Positions 44,811-57,279 are shown, counted from the first letter of the stretch. The stretch is DNA of 64,000 nucleotides from Nereocystis luetkeana (GCA_031213475.1 JARUPZ010000012.1:8886727-8950726), one strand, 5' to 3'. The notes: generated by a model not told the origin, from the letters alone. Translations and numbers: made by a program.

Positions 44811-45397
44811 CACCGTCGTTCCGCCGGAGTCGAGCATGATACAGCAGCTTGCGCTCTTCCCCGAGAGCCATGTCCACTGCGACCTCTCCCGTGCCGAGGT
44901 TGACTTTGATGAGCTTGTCCCCCATCTCAGTCGGGTCATCGCTGGGACTAGAGGTATTGAAAGGACTATACTTGTGTAGATCAAATCGATGATTTGCCCG
45001 AGGTGTAGTTAGTTCGTAGTTATAGTTCATACTAATACCTGGCGGTTCGTTCACGATAGAACGGGGAGCGTTTAGGGCTGTAACTAACTCCTTTTTTCTA
45101 CGGCCACACGTGAACAAGGGAATGGATTCCCCAGGCTTCACACGTATTAGCGATGGTAGGGTCTTGCTTGCACAATCGAATACCTGGTAGGGTCTTCGAA
45201 ACGTGTATCCCAAACTACCGCATCAATAGCGGGTCTCTTATACCCAAACGAAACCAATTTAATGTGCGCCCTGACTCCCCCACGCCAGAAGCTCACAGCC
45301 CACGTCATGATGCCTTTTTGCTTCGCCAAACAGCCCCTAGCCGTTCACGCCCACGCGATCGTACCGCGCGCAGCACCAATCGACAGCTGACACGTTT
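44811..45397. other. Unassigned interval
   Basis: TACCTGGTA at 45181-45189. No gene recognised. Confidence 0.3.
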
Positions 45398-45759
45398 TGT
45401 TACAAGGATTTGCCCTGGGCTGGGTAATCGATCGACCTTTTGCCCCTACAAGTATAGCTCAGTAGGTGACACCGTCACATTTGACGTCGTCCGACACGGG
45501 TTTGGGATTTCACTCGTACGAACGTTACTGTTGTTATAGAAACGCTTGCGCGTGCGTCCCTAGTAAACACATCTCGCTGGTTCCCCAGGTAATGAAACGA
45601 AGCGGGTAGGTCAGCGTACAGACGTATACGGTACCGACTCCCCAAATACCCCGCCGTTCAGAGGGCGGGGGAGTGTTACAAGGACCACCCTGGCCAGGGT
45701 AATCTATCGATCTTTCCCCCCTCTCCCTATTATAGCTCACAGTAGGTAACACCTTCACA
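45398..45759 (+). mobile_element. Family F TRIM-like element
   Basis: LTRs 45398-45479 and 45674-45759, both TGTTACAAGG to CACA. Internal 45480-45673 ends in a G-rich tract, GGGCGGGGGAG. The flanks do not show an exact duplication, so it is older or altered. Confidence 0.82.
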
Positions 45760-46059
45760 ACGCCCACACCAAGCGTCCCGCTCCAGCCTGACGCCCACAA
45801 GCGTCCCGTCCCGACCTGCGGTCTTGTCGGTGCCCTGGGCCTCGAGCTGCCTGTAATAATAGGCGACTCACTCGTGTGTTACCCCACGGTGGTAAGGGTT
45901 CCACGTTTTGGGCCTAAGGTTTCTGACCGAATTGAGTTCCCTAAGTAGTGAGGGCCCTGCAGTGAGGATGAAAATTTTACTCGTGTATTCGTTTTAGGAC
46001 CGGCGCATTAAATTGTTGGTCGGGTGGTGCTAAATAAAATCTTCCACTATATATATGTA

Positions 46060-46140
46060 GTGTCGGGTGAGATACTGAGCTCCTAATGTGAGGGGCTTAG
46101 GAACTTCTGGCGCACCCCTACCGTGGGATGGCTCTCGTGA
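46060..46140 (+). mobile_element. Family E fragment
   Basis: GTCGGGTGAGATACTGAGC, TGTGAGGGGCTTAGGAAC and CGCACCCCTACCGTGGGATGG follow the 3' half of family E. Confidence 0.5.
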
Positions 46141-47665
46141 TAAGCAACCACACCCCGAACACCGCAATCAATCGTCGTTTATTTCCAGCAACGACCCACG
46201 TGAAGTATACCGGGGGGGGAAATTGTCCTAAAAGTCTATACCCCAAATTTTGTTACTGAATTTACAAATTATTGTATGATAAAAAAAGCCGGTTTTTGTA
46301 GGTGATAGGTAGGTGCACATTGAATGCATCGCCATCCAACGGTTGGTGGTATGTGTGCCGTTCCCCAGTGTGCAGTGTTTCTTTTATGGTGATTGAGGGG
46401 TGAGCGAGGACATCACGTGCCGTCATTCCAGTGACAAACAAGAGCGTCAAGATCGATCGATTAATTTGGTCGAACTCGTCGATGCGCTAGCTTTGCCTCT
46501 TCTCGGAGAGGTATAATATAGGTACTATATATACCGTACGTAGTTGCAGCAGGCAGCGCATACATTCTGTGCTGCGCATTACTACAGTAGGTTGGACGAT
46601 CGTGCGAAGAACTTCACCATAATCTCCAGCTTCTTTTTGCATGATTTTAGATCTGGAGTAACTTTTTATGTGGTACCAGGTATTTGTTTTGTATTTGGTT
46701 TTCAATTTTTTTTACGTACATATTTTAGCGCTCGCTGTAATTCTCTTTTGCTCGTGAAAATAAGACGAGCAGTTATTTTTTAAAAAACAGACAAATCGGA
46801 AAAATGGGAACGAAGCCTAAAATGAGAACCAAGCCGTATCTCCAGAACCATGTGGTGTATCAGAGAACCAAAATGATCCTGCGAATCCCCTTGGCCAGCC
46901 CTGTGAGAGGAGCTCGTCAGAACGGTCATGCTCCATCTCGTGCCTTCGGGTGGGCGCAAAAAGCGATATACGCTGGCTCTATTGTGATTTCTCTAGATGC
47001 TAGCTACCGCGGCGATGCCAAGAACTTCCAGCCTGAGCGACAGCTCATTCGAAGGCTGCTGTACAGCCCCACAGGACTGTCAACTTTTCTTCTTGGAGTT
47101 GTACACAATTGGTTTGCTTTCTAAAAAAAAACGTCCGTTCCCATTTTTTGTTTCGTTCCGATTTTTCCGTTTTGTCTGTTAAAATCCGACCGAAGTAAAC
47201 GCTGTGATACGTATCGAGATCGATAGTTTTTTAGTCGAACTCGTCGAAGCGCTCCACGCTTCATGGAGGTGGAAAGGTATGGCCACACCTATATAACTTT
47301 CTTTGGGTTCGTCTTCCACAGCCTCGACCGTACCTTCTCCGATGCTCGCCAGACAAACTGCGCCGATATTACTACCGCCGACACGGGTAAGAAGCCCGTA
47401 CGACAGCGGAGCCGCTCGTTCCCGCCTTTCCCCCTCCGAGGCAGCGAGCAAAAAAAAATATATTGATGGGACACACTCAACACAAACCTCGCTCGCGAGC
47501 AGGCGTCCGCGCGGGGCGCCCTCTACAACAACAGACAGGCAGACCCGCGCCTAAAAACCGAAACATCAGTGACCACTGCAGAAGAAGCGAAATCGCGGTC
47601 TCTCATCTCGACGACGTCGCCCAAAAACAGCCTGCCTGGTCTTTTCCAAGTACCCCATCTGATCT
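46141..47665. other. Unassigned interval with an imperfect 40-bp direct repeat
   Basis: GTCGAACTCGTCGATGCGCT near 46471 and GTCGAACTCGTCGAAGCGCT near 47235 lie about 765 bp apart with related flanks. Between them a 106-codon plus-strand frame (46804-47124) is open; no domain recognised. TACCAGGTA at 46674. Confidence 0.35.
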
Positions 47666-47749
47666 ATTAGGACTGCAGTCCCGTTTTGGGGATGAAGTAC
47701 TGAGGATTTGCGGGGTGTGTCGCCAGAACGGGACTGCAGTTCTAAAAAT
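47666..47749. mobile_element. Family C MITE, shortened
   Basis: AGGACTGCAGTCCCGTTTTGG to AACGGGACTGCAGTTCTAAAA. TTAA ends lost. Confidence 0.8.
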
Positions 47750-47771
47750 AAATAGAGAAACAAATTTACTA

Positions 47772-47889
47772 TTACGGGGGACCATATGATAGTAAATAGG
47801 ACCAAATAATGTTAGTAAAAGTAGGTGAATATAAAGGTTTTTGTGTGTTACAATGTACCGTAGGTCCTATTAACTACGCCCCCCCGTAA
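47772..47889. mobile_element. Family A MITE
   Basis: TTACGGGGGACCATATG to CGCCCCCCCGTAA, TA flanked. It has an extra GATAG near the left end. Confidence 0.9.
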
Positions 47890-48064
47890 TACCACTACTG
47901 GTATATCACACGTTTTTTTTTTATATATATATACCTGGTATATACTTGCCTCCTGACAATGTATGTGCAGGGCGTTATTCATTCAAAATGAAAATATATT
48001 AGAAACACAACAACAACAGCTGAAAAGTGCATGTGTGCGCTTTTTTCATGTTTTCTGGTCGCGT

Positions 48065-48414
48065 TGTTATAAGGATACCCTGGGCTGGGTAATCGATCGG
48101 TCTTTTATACCCCCATAGATCAGTAGGTAACACCTTCACATTTGACGTTGTCGAGGACACGGGTTCGAACCTCACTTCGAAAGTTTCTTTTACAGAAACT
48201 CTTGCGCGTGCACACCTGAAAAAAAACACATCTCCCTGGTTCCCCAGGCAATGAAACGAAGCGGGTAGGCCAGCGTACGGACGTATACGGTTCCGACGCC
48301 CCAAAGATCCCGCCGTTTAGAGGGGGGGAGAGTGTTACAAGGATTACCCTGGGCTGGGTAATCGATCGGTCTTTTACCCCTCCCTATTATAGCTCAGTAG
48401 GTAACACCTTCACT
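48065..48414 (+). mobile_element. Family F TRIM-like element
   Basis: LTRs 48065-48140 and 48333-48414. The internal part starts TTTGACGTTGTCGAGGAC and ends with the polypurine tract AGAGGGGGGGAGAG. GCGT(T) borders both sides. A-box-like TAGCTCAGTAGG in the LTR and GGTTCGAACC in the internal part lie at tRNA-like spacing. Confidence 0.85.
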
Positions 48415-48492
48415 GCGTTATACGAAGTACCACCACACTGCGTCCTGAAATTAGTTCAAGCCTTATTTAGGTGGTAGGTTGAAAAGTTCAAG

Positions 48493-49017
<525 letters not shown>

Positions 49018-50235
49018 GCTTGCCATCCGACAATGTGTAGTAGTGTTGTTCTAATAAACGACTAACAGAAAACAAGTGAACAACTCTCCAGAACAAAGCG
49101 CGGCAGTATCCTACGACGAGTCAGAACTGATGTGACGCTCATCATGAAGACTACTACAACCAACATCCCTCCATCTCGTCCACCAAAAAACGACCACTCC
49201 CCCCTCCTCAAGCCCCTTGTTATTATTGCCCTCGACGAAATAAATGCATGCGGGCGCTGTTCTCAGTTTGCTTACATTTTTTTTTCGTGAAATCGCAGTT
49301 AGTTGGAGTTGGTGCGAGCGTGGAGAGAGACCAGTCGGCACCGGCACAGACGGCACCTTGGCTCTCAGACCGAACGTCTGCTTTTCTTCCTTGGAACCAA
49401 GCACAAAAAAGGCTCGCGCTTCGCGCTCGCGCGCCTCATAGTAAAATACGGTTATACCTGGTACTATATTACGGGACAGAGTGGGGTGCCAGTACAGAAG
49501 TACGATAGCACGGCGAGAGCAGGACGCCACACCCCCCAACAGCCATCAATAGGTTGTGGTTTGCCTGGTCCATACGGTGGTGATGTATACGGGAAAGCAC
49601 GTCTGCCGATATCTGTATATCGCAGAATGTCCCCCCTCGCCTCTAACAAAAGCCCACACCGGCTCAACAATTTAAACGTGATGACGAGCGCACCAAGACA
49701 CTGAAAAACGTTTGGAATACTCTCCCTGTAAATAAATGTTGCAGCAGATAGATGTTGACGTACCAGAGCACATGATGAGTACGTACGTACGTATGTGTTT
49801 GTTGGTAAGTCTCACTATTAATATGATATTCGTACATACATGTCCTTGGCCTCTCTTCTGCTCTTGATATGTGAAAAACGCAGTATGCACACACCCAAGA
49901 TCCTGCAAGATTGCAGGGGTGGTCCAACAGCGCAGGAGGTGATGTTTGTGTTTTCTGTGGGCAGGCTAGCGAGTGGCGCATTTTGATCCTACAGATCTTT
50001 GCTTCTGAAATCGGGGGGATTAAATATACGACGGTAACAAAGTGATCGAGGTAGGTTGCAAGTTCAAGTATTAATATATCGCAGCTATCAGCCTTCCGTC
50101 TTGTGCACCCTGGCGAGCCACCCAGGTTCTCATTGTATAACACATGTAACGTACTCGCGTACGTGCAATCAAGTACTTTGCACTTCTTTGCCTGGCGAAG
50201 GCCGGTCGCTTGCGCTCCTCTTTACATTCGAACTG
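49018..50235. other. Unassigned interval
   Basis: Starts with TGCTTGCCATCCGACAAT shared with 6887. TACCTGGTA at 49455. No gene recognised. Confidence 0.3.
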
Positions 50236-50259
50236 GTCTTCAACTCTTTCTTCTACAAG

Positions 50260-50650
50260 AACAGCGTACTCGCCTAACTCATCAGAAATCCAGTACACGG
50301 ACAGATCACCATCTACCGATATTATAGACCATCTACTGTTTGTTGAAGGTGTTAACCCGCCAGAGATCTTCCCACTGTTGAAGGTGCCAACCCAACCGTA
50401 ATCATATCTTGTGCTGGATCTATCTGATCTGCCCGGCACGGCACAGGTAGGTTCAACCCAGGAACCATGTCCTACATACATCATGCGCAAATACAGTATA
50501 CGGTTCCCACCCGGCGACGTGAGCCACGGAAGTTGCATCTTTTGCAGGCCAGGGATACATCTGATCTGCCCGGAAATATCTAGATCACGAAGCCGGAATG
50601 ATCTGTAGATGATCTATCTGTAGACGATCTCTCCGAGGTGCGCGAAACAT
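50260..50650 (-). repeat. Family G GATC-rich repeat
   Basis: GATCTATCTGATCTGCCCGG, AACCCAGGAACCATGTCC (compare ACCCAGGAAACATGTCC at 62437) and GATCTGTAGATGATCTATC. A 155-codon minus-strand frame (50071-50538) overlaps it and is more likely repeat-derived than a gene. Confidence 0.55.
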
Positions 50651-52203
50651 CCGTAGTGGTCGGATGAAATGTACCAGTACACAACAGCGAAGACACCCTG
50701 CGGTAGTACGCAGAATGACATTTGTTTTTTTTTCCCCGACGTTCATCAACTCACAAAAAATGCGGTATTCTGCACCCTTTATTACCCAGCACGGGTAAAT
50801 ATGCGCAGCTGACGGCATGTACGTATGGAATTATGTAGATCTACAGAACGGCATCTATTTTATTTAAACCTTTCCTCCCGTCGCCACCAGAGTTGCGCCG
50901 CGAACGCGGCAACACACAAAAAAAAAACATTTTTTTTTTGTTCCAGGCATACAATGCTCTCAACGCACGAGAACAGACTGCTTGTAGCATCGAAACGCCC
51001 GCAACCGACGGAAGGGTGCTCGAAATGCCCCCCCCCCCCTCCCCCCAGTCTTTATTATGTGCCCAGGGGCAGCAGGAACCTCCCCCCCCCCCCCCTCCTT
51101 CCTCCCCGTGGTCTTCACTATGAGCCAGGGGACAGCAGGACCTAACCCCCGGTTTTCACGGTGTGCCCGAGGACAGGAGGAAGCCCCTCCCCCTCTCGAG
51201 AACGCCGTCGTTTATGGCTTGGCAGAGCATACCAACCATCGGTGCTATTGGTCGATTATTTCACTAACTCAACTACCCAAATAGCGATGGATGGTAGAAA
51301 CATGCTATTTGTGTCGAATACAGCAACTTGGCACATTTGGCAGGAATTTCCCCTCCCGCCCCCCTTCCTCCCCCCCCCCCCCGCCCCCCCCCCCCAGAGA
51401 ATGCCCTCGAATAAAAAAAAGCGCACGGCGTGCCGCCGCCCTATCTTCGTCTTTCGTCGGAGCAACTGTAGCCGGGGTCTGCAGCCCCGCCATATCGTAG
51501 CCCTACAGAATAACCACCGGGCAGGAACACTTAATCTTTCCACTGCCGATAACACTCGACTCTAATTTCTGGTAGTTTGTCTCCACAAAAAAGTGGGTGC
51601 AAAGCCAAAGGGGGTTCCAACGGTATGGAGGCGGAATTATCAAGGCAAAACGAACGGCCGATCGGTAGGCGTTATGTGAGAAAAAGCCACGAAGGAGGGG
51701 AGGGTAGGGTAGGGCAGGGTAGGGTAGAAAAAAAATCGCCGAAGAGCAGAAATGCAAAAAAAAACAAAACCTGTGTGTTTTTTTGTTTTTTGCCCCCAAG
51801 ACACCGAAACGAACACAAAAAAAGGAATAAAACGACATCGTCGATTTCATACTCAAAAATGAGAAAAAAAAGTGCCTTGGACACTAAAAAAAAAAAAAAA
51901 AAACCCGGATGACTGATCGCGCTTCTACAGAACAGCGAAACGAAAAGGACAAAAATCCGAAAAAACAAAACAAAACAAAAAGGCTCTCACGTACCAGGCA
52001 TGTACGACGGGCGGTTTTTTTTTTGACTGAATGACTGATTGAACAGAGAGCCGCAACCGCTACGAAAAGCCGGAAAGCGCGTCCTCCACAAGAAAGACAT
52101 CACGATATCTTTTACGAAGCAGCCGTTCAAGGATTTTATCATGAGTAGCCGTTTCCGTTTTCCCTTCGATAAATCTTTCGAATCTCCCCATCCTAAATTC
52201 CTA
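50651..52203. other. Unassigned interval, thioredoxin 3' flank at its right edge
   Basis: C runs at 51026, 51086 and 51368-51395. A and G runs near 51730-51905. No gene recognised; the thioredoxin 3' untranslated region should lie just left of 52204. Confidence 0.35.
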
Positions 52204-55200
52204 TCAGTGGAACGAGCGGAGCGTTTCTTCCAGGGCCTCCTCATTAGCACCGTTCACCGAGTCCACCTGTCCATCGATCGAGCGCCGAGAGGAGAGGAGA
52301 GGGGGGGGCGTGAGAAAAAAAGCAAAAAAAAAAAAAAGAGGAGGGGGGGAAGAGGAATAGGGGAGGAGAAAGAGGGGAGGGGGGGGGAGAAAGAGGGGAG
52401 GAGGAGGAGGAGGAGGAGGGGGAGGAGGGGGGAGTTTGAGGAGGAGGAGGAGTTGGAGGGGGGGGGGGGGGGGAGGAGGAGGTTGAGGAAGGTGGGGGGG
52501 GGGAGAGGAGAGGAGTTGGAGGGGGGGGGGGGGGCAGGAAGGGGGAGAGGGGGAGGGGCAGAGGATGAGGCAGAGACGGACTGAGACGTGTGCTGCTACA
52601 CACACACCATGTAAACATACTTCTTCAGGACTCCACCCAGCTTCAAATTACAAGTTTCGGCAACGGGGTCAAGCAGGTCAGCCCGTGGTGGCCGTCAGCA
52701 TTGCCTGCTGGCTGCTGGCACCACTTGCGGCCCCTTAGCATCATCTCTCAGACCGCTGGGAGAGATATTTCTTGCTCTTCTCGCCGGTCGTTAGCTTCGC
52801 TTACCGATAGATCGATCGATACCATTGCTCTGCAGGTCGCCAGCATTTTCTTGCTTGGTCGTTGGTAGTGCCTCGCCGGTCGTTGCCAAATAGCTTTCGA
52901 CCATTACAGATTGCTCGCTGGTCGTTATCACGACTGAAACGGGGACTAGACGACGTCATTTACTTGCCGAAAAAGGGGGCATTGACTCCGCGCAGCAGGG
53001 GTGACGCGATCGTTTTTCAGCGCTCGATTTTTTTCAGAACGGGGGAAGGCTGCCTTCAAATACCACTCTGTCCCAACAATATCGTAGCTTTTTTTTATTG
53101 ATTATTGGCACACAGAGGGTGCATATGTTCCGGGGCAGAGTTGGTACAGAGCAAGGGAGGCCTTTTTCGAGAGAGAGAGAACCTCCCTTACCGTTGTCTG
53201 AGAAAAAAAAAAATAGGGCACTGAAAAACCATCGCCCTCCTCCGTGTGCGAAACCCAACGCTCTTTTCTAAGGAATGTAGCCTTCTTACGATCAATACCG
53301 CATTTTCACATAAAAACATCATGCCTGATGCCAATTCCAAGGATATCGTCCCCAAACCCCGGGAGTGCAGTGCCCTAGTGTTACGGGGGGCCATAGTAAA
53401 TAGGACCAAATATTGTTGGAAAAAAACAGCTACATGTATAGTTTTGTGTGTACCGTAGGTCCTATTTAATATGAATCCCCGTAACAACACTTTTAGGACC
53501 GCAGTCCCGTTTTGGGGGTAATGCAGTCGAGCTCTTAGGTAGTTAGTTCCCAACGCGGGGACTGCGGTACCATAAGGGTTAAACACGTCTCCCACGCCGA
53601 GCGTGAGAGCAAGTTGCCGCAGCTGCTGCACGTCTGCATGTACACCACTCTGCCCAGAAATATAGGGACTATTTCTACTCTAGTAGTCAATACAAGACGT
53701 GCTTATGTTTGGGGACAGAGGGGTGTATATATAATAATTATATATATATTATTATATGCATACCTGGTTACACTATATATATAGAACTACATACTTAGAT
53801 CACAACCCCTGAGCGTGCTCGGTTGATGCATCCTTGGCCTCTCAGAGCTCCCACTTCCAAACCGCCTCCTTTCATTACTTGCCGGACCTTTCCAGCAGTT
53901 CTTTGTTTTCTCGGTCCTTTTTTCCTCTGTTCTTCTTTCGTTTTGTGTGCGTGCGTGTTCTACGAGCACGGCATCGCGGGAGGTACCGGCACCGTCGCGG
54001 GTGTCCGCGGGTGCTGGCGGGTAGAGGGGGGGTTGCAAGGAGCGCGGTCGCCGCTTTCGTGCCTAGGCGTCCCGTGTGCCTCGAGACACGAGGGATGCAT
54101 GAACGGGCTTTGTCTGGCTTCGATTTATGATTGTTGATAGAGTAGGTACGAGTTATGAAGGTCGTTCGGGAGGGCAAGATAATATCAAGCGGTGTTATTT
54201 TTGCGACCACGCTGAAGTTGAAAGAGGGAGGTGTGCAGTTTGAATACCAACGTTATCGAGCTGGCGAACGGAGGCCACGGTGAGCACCGGGCTTCACGCG
54301 AGGCGGGCGACGGGGCTGATTGTGGCAGAGAGTGATAAAAGCTTTACCCGGACCGGATCGGTAGCGAGGTGGTCGCGAGAGGGGCGGGCGGCGTACGAGG
54401 CTGAGAGAGAAGCTCTTCTGTGCGATTTTTTCTTTTCTTCTTTTCGACCGGGTGTAAGGTGTTTCATTCAGGCAGAAAAATATTACACGAGAGGGGACGG
54501 GGATTGTTTTTCCTTTCCGAGTTTTCGGTTTCATTTTCATTGTTTTTGCTGCTGTGCCGTGCTGTGCTTTCGCTTTCTTCGTACATACAGTACAGACATA
54601 GATCATATCGAAAGAAGAAAATAAGTACAGACAGTAGTACCCTAGCTGGGGAGTATGTACGTACGTACGACATCCGCGACGCGAAGCGTATATGTGGCAT
54701 CCAAGCTGACGTCGGAGCTGTTTCTTCCTGAAGCATGGCGGCGGGACTCTTGGCATTATCAAGTCGCCGGTTTGCAATTACGATCCTTGAAAACACCAAA
54801 CTCAATCGTGGACCTCTGTTCGCTTCGCATAATTTGATGTAACTTTTTTTTCCTTCCTGAGCGAGCGTAGCGGGCGGCGTAGGCCGCCCGCGGAGCGAAG
54901 CGCCTTGTATATATATTATACCTGGTATATATACAGGGGTCATCCACGGCGTTGTATGGCGTGTCAAAACAACCAAGACGAGAAGAAAAAAAAACACAAA
55001 CAAAACTTTCGTTCGGGGCGCGCGCGCTAACCTTCTTGCCGCCCTTCCAGAAGTGGAAAGAAGGTACCGACCGCACGCCCTCCCGCTTCATCAGCTGCGA
55101 CGCGTCGTTTGTGCTGTCCCCGATCACCTGCCAAACACGAAACAAAACAAAACAAAACAAAACAAAACAATCGAAGCACCGGCGAGGCGGCACAACCACG

Positions 55201-56627
55201 ACGCGTTTGGAATGGCATGCAAGTCGAACTAGGTATATCGTGTGCGCCTCGGAGCCCCCAGACATATCAATCTCCTGGGCCGCTGCTGCTGCTGCTGCTG
55301 CTGCTGCTGCACCAGGTATAAATGAGCTCAAAAGAAGCCATTCGCCCTATGAGACCCGTCTGTCTGCCTGCGGGCACAGCGTGATCACGCCGAGCAGTGC
55401 GAGAATAATCAGATCATGTTGATGCTCGCGCATGTCCCAGTGACGCAGCTGCCGTTGCCCCAATCACCACTTTCATCAAGTGCCAATAAATAGGGTTGAC
55501 GGCTTCCAAGTGTGAACCGCATTGGGTTTCAACTAATCTCGCACTAACTCAAGCCATTAATTCATTATCTCACCCGTCCACAACCCCTTGACACTATAAC
55601 GGGGGGCCATAGTGAATAGGACCTACGGTACACACAAAACCCTACATATTTTCCGATTCTTACTAACAATATTTGGTCCTATTTACTATGCCCCCCCCGT
55701 AATATTAACAGTAATACAATCGGGTATACTCGTAAAAAAACAACAGTATACGTGCTGTAGGCCCCCAAACGAGAAAGAAACCTACAGTAAGAAAAACGTG
55801 AGGCTAACTTTTTTTTTTTGGGGGGGGAGGGACGTTCAAGAAAATTAGATCGAACAACAGATCGTGTTTCGGCCACGAGCGCTGGACTAAAGAAACGCCA
55901 CCAGAGTACAGAATACATAGGCTATCGTCAAGTTTGCTGAAGCACGGTGTCACAGCAGAGCAAGCTCCTAGCGCTCGTTGAAGCATGGCGTCTTCAGCGG
56001 GACAAATACTGAAACAAAACAACTCCCTCCCCTCCCCTCCCCCCCCCCCCCCCCCGGACAACTTCTTCCTCATCTTGACGGAAAAAATATACCAGGTACA
56101 TGGTCATCTTGACGGAAAAAATATACATGGTACGAAAAAACATGCTAAATACTCTTGTATAAATATATATGGCATTAATATAGCTCCTGTTCACAGAAAA
56201 ACAAGACAAACTCAACCTTCGCGATCCCCCCCCACCCCCTCAAACAAGAAAAAAACGTGACAGCGTGGCATTAAAAAAAAAGGGACGAGGAAGAATGAAT
56301 GACAAAAAGGAGGCTAAAACGAAACAACGCCGATAAGTTACAACCCTTGAAGAACTGCAGTCCCGTTTTAGGGGACGGAGACGACTCAAATCCCAAGTAG
56401 TTTGTCCCCAAAATTGTCCGCAAGAGGAGACTGCAGTCCTGAAAGGGTTTACAATCGTTACCCCTCCCCACCTTGATGAAAATTGCGTCGGTGTACTCCG
56501 AAGCCAGCGCCTCGAACTTGGGCAGCACCATCTTGCACGGGCCGCACCATGTGGTCGAGTAGTCCACAACGATAAGCTTGTCCGCGTTGTCCGCGGTAAG
56601 CTTGTCCAGCTCGTCGGACGACCCCAC
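52204..56627 (-). CDS. TRX: Thioredoxin, minus strand, 5' exon missing
   Basis: Small dithiol reductase. Three exons are seen in minus-strand order: 56627-56472 (52 aa), 55127-55032 (32 aa) and 52266-52204 (20 aa plus TGA). All join in phase 0 to give 104 aa, close to a full thioredoxin. Exon one carries TTWCGPCK (Cys28, Cys31 of the visible part). Exon two has the cis-proline motif VRSVPSFHFWKGGKK, and exon three is VDSVNGAN through the C-terminal helix. Both acceptors (CAG, ACAG) and donors (GTGGGG, GTTAGC) are GT-AG. The first visible exon begins with Val after CAG and has no in-frame ATG, so a short upstream exon or a targeting peptide is missing. One unproven option is an ATG at 56886-56884 followed by GTGATA. 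Introns are 1344 and 2765 bp and contain MITEs. Location (cytosol or organelle) cannot be judged. Confidence 0.9.
52285..52580. repeat. GGA/G-rich purine tract in thioredoxin intron
   Basis: About 295 bp almost free of pyrimidines on the plus strand. On the coding strand it is a giant pyrimidine tract ending about 20 bp before the acceptor at 52267-52268. Confidence 0.92.
53381..53484. mobile_element. Family A MITE in thioredoxin intron
   Basis: TTACGGGGGGCCATAG to GAATCCCCGTAA. The flanks are TG and CA, so TA is not visible here. Confidence 0.85.
53489..53582. mobile_element. Family C MITE in thioredoxin intron
   Basis: ACTTTTAGGACCGCAGTCCCG to CTGCGGTACCATAAGGGTTAA, next to the previous MITE. 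Confidence 0.88.
53726..53781. repeat. TATA-rich stretch
   Basis: ATATATAATAATTATATATA and neighbouring AT repeats around TACCTGGTT at 53761. Confidence 0.85.
55138..55168. repeat. (ACAAA)n in thioredoxin intron
   Basis: About six ACAAA units just upstream (gene sense) of exon 55127-55032; a T-rich tract on the coding strand. Confidence 0.85.
55280..55311. repeat. (GCT)n microsatellite
   Basis: Ten GCT units in the thioredoxin intron. Confidence 0.95.
55597..55702. mobile_element. Family A MITE in thioredoxin intron
   Basis: TAACGGGGGGCCATAG to GCCCCCCCCGTAA, TA flanked. Confidence 0.9.
56337..56451. mobile_element. Family C MITE in thioredoxin intron
   Basis: ACCCTTGAAGAACTGCAGTCC to CTGCAGTCCTGAAAGGGT. 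It has an extra GTCCGCAAGAG in the right arm. Confidence 0.85.
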
Positions 56628-56759
56628 CTGCGTTTCGCGCGGGGCGCGGTGTAACCGTTAAGGGGCGAAGACCCGTACGCTTCGAGCACGGTAGGGGGGG
56701 GGGGGGGGGGGTTTGCACACCCACCCGCTTTAGCCGCGTGCCATCGAGGGGGTCACTCG

Positions 56760-56856
56760 TTAACCCCTTTAGAACCGCAGTCCCGTTTTGGGGACAATCC
56801 ACTCTAATTTCAAGTACTTTGTCCCCAAATCGGGACTGCGGTTCTAAAGGGGTTAA
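56760..56856. mobile_element. Family C MITE with TTAA on both sides
   Basis: TTAACCCCTTTAGAACCGCAG to GCGGTTCTAAAGGGGTTAA, just upstream of the visible thioredoxin exons. Confidence 0.93.
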
Positions 56857-56970
56857 GTGAGGAGCTCTGTCTGCACTTATCACCATATGAGTCACTCGAA
56901 AAAAAAAAAATGGCGTTTTCACCGCACCCTCATTTTGGGGGGAAAAAATACCTGTAATTAGACTGAAGTA

Positions 56971-57079
56971 TTACGGGGGGCCATAGTTAATAGGACTTAT
57001 GGTATACATAAATACCTATATATTTCCACCATTTTTACTAACAATATTTGGTCCTGTTAACTATGGTCCCCCCCCGTAA
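56971..57079. mobile_element. Family A MITE
   Basis: TTACGGGGGGCCATAG to CCCCCCCCGTAA, TA at the left. Confidence 0.9.
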
Positions 57080-57134
57080 ATAGGCTTTCTTTGTGCCAAC
57101 ACTAAAAAGGGCTGAGAAGACGGGGGGGAAAAAA

Positions 57135-57135
57135 C

Positions 57136-57172
<37 letters not shown>

Positions 57173-57205
57173 CCAATCAATCGATCAACCAATCAATCAA
57201 TCAAC

Positions 57206-57242
<37 letters not shown>

Positions 57243-57243
57243 G

Positions 57244-57274
<31 letters not shown>

Positions 57275-57279
57275 GATCG

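Noticed and set aside
48100..48180. Possible tRNA gene (A-box and B-box-like strings)
   Set aside because: D-stem and acceptor pairing fail, and the sequence is part of the repeated LTR/internal unit.
50071..50538. 155-codon minus-strand frame
   Set aside because: Overlaps the GATC-rich family G repeat; most likely repeat-derived.
52039..52584. 181-codon plus-strand frame
   Set aside because: It lies over the thioredoxin last exon on the other strand and continues into the GGA tract.
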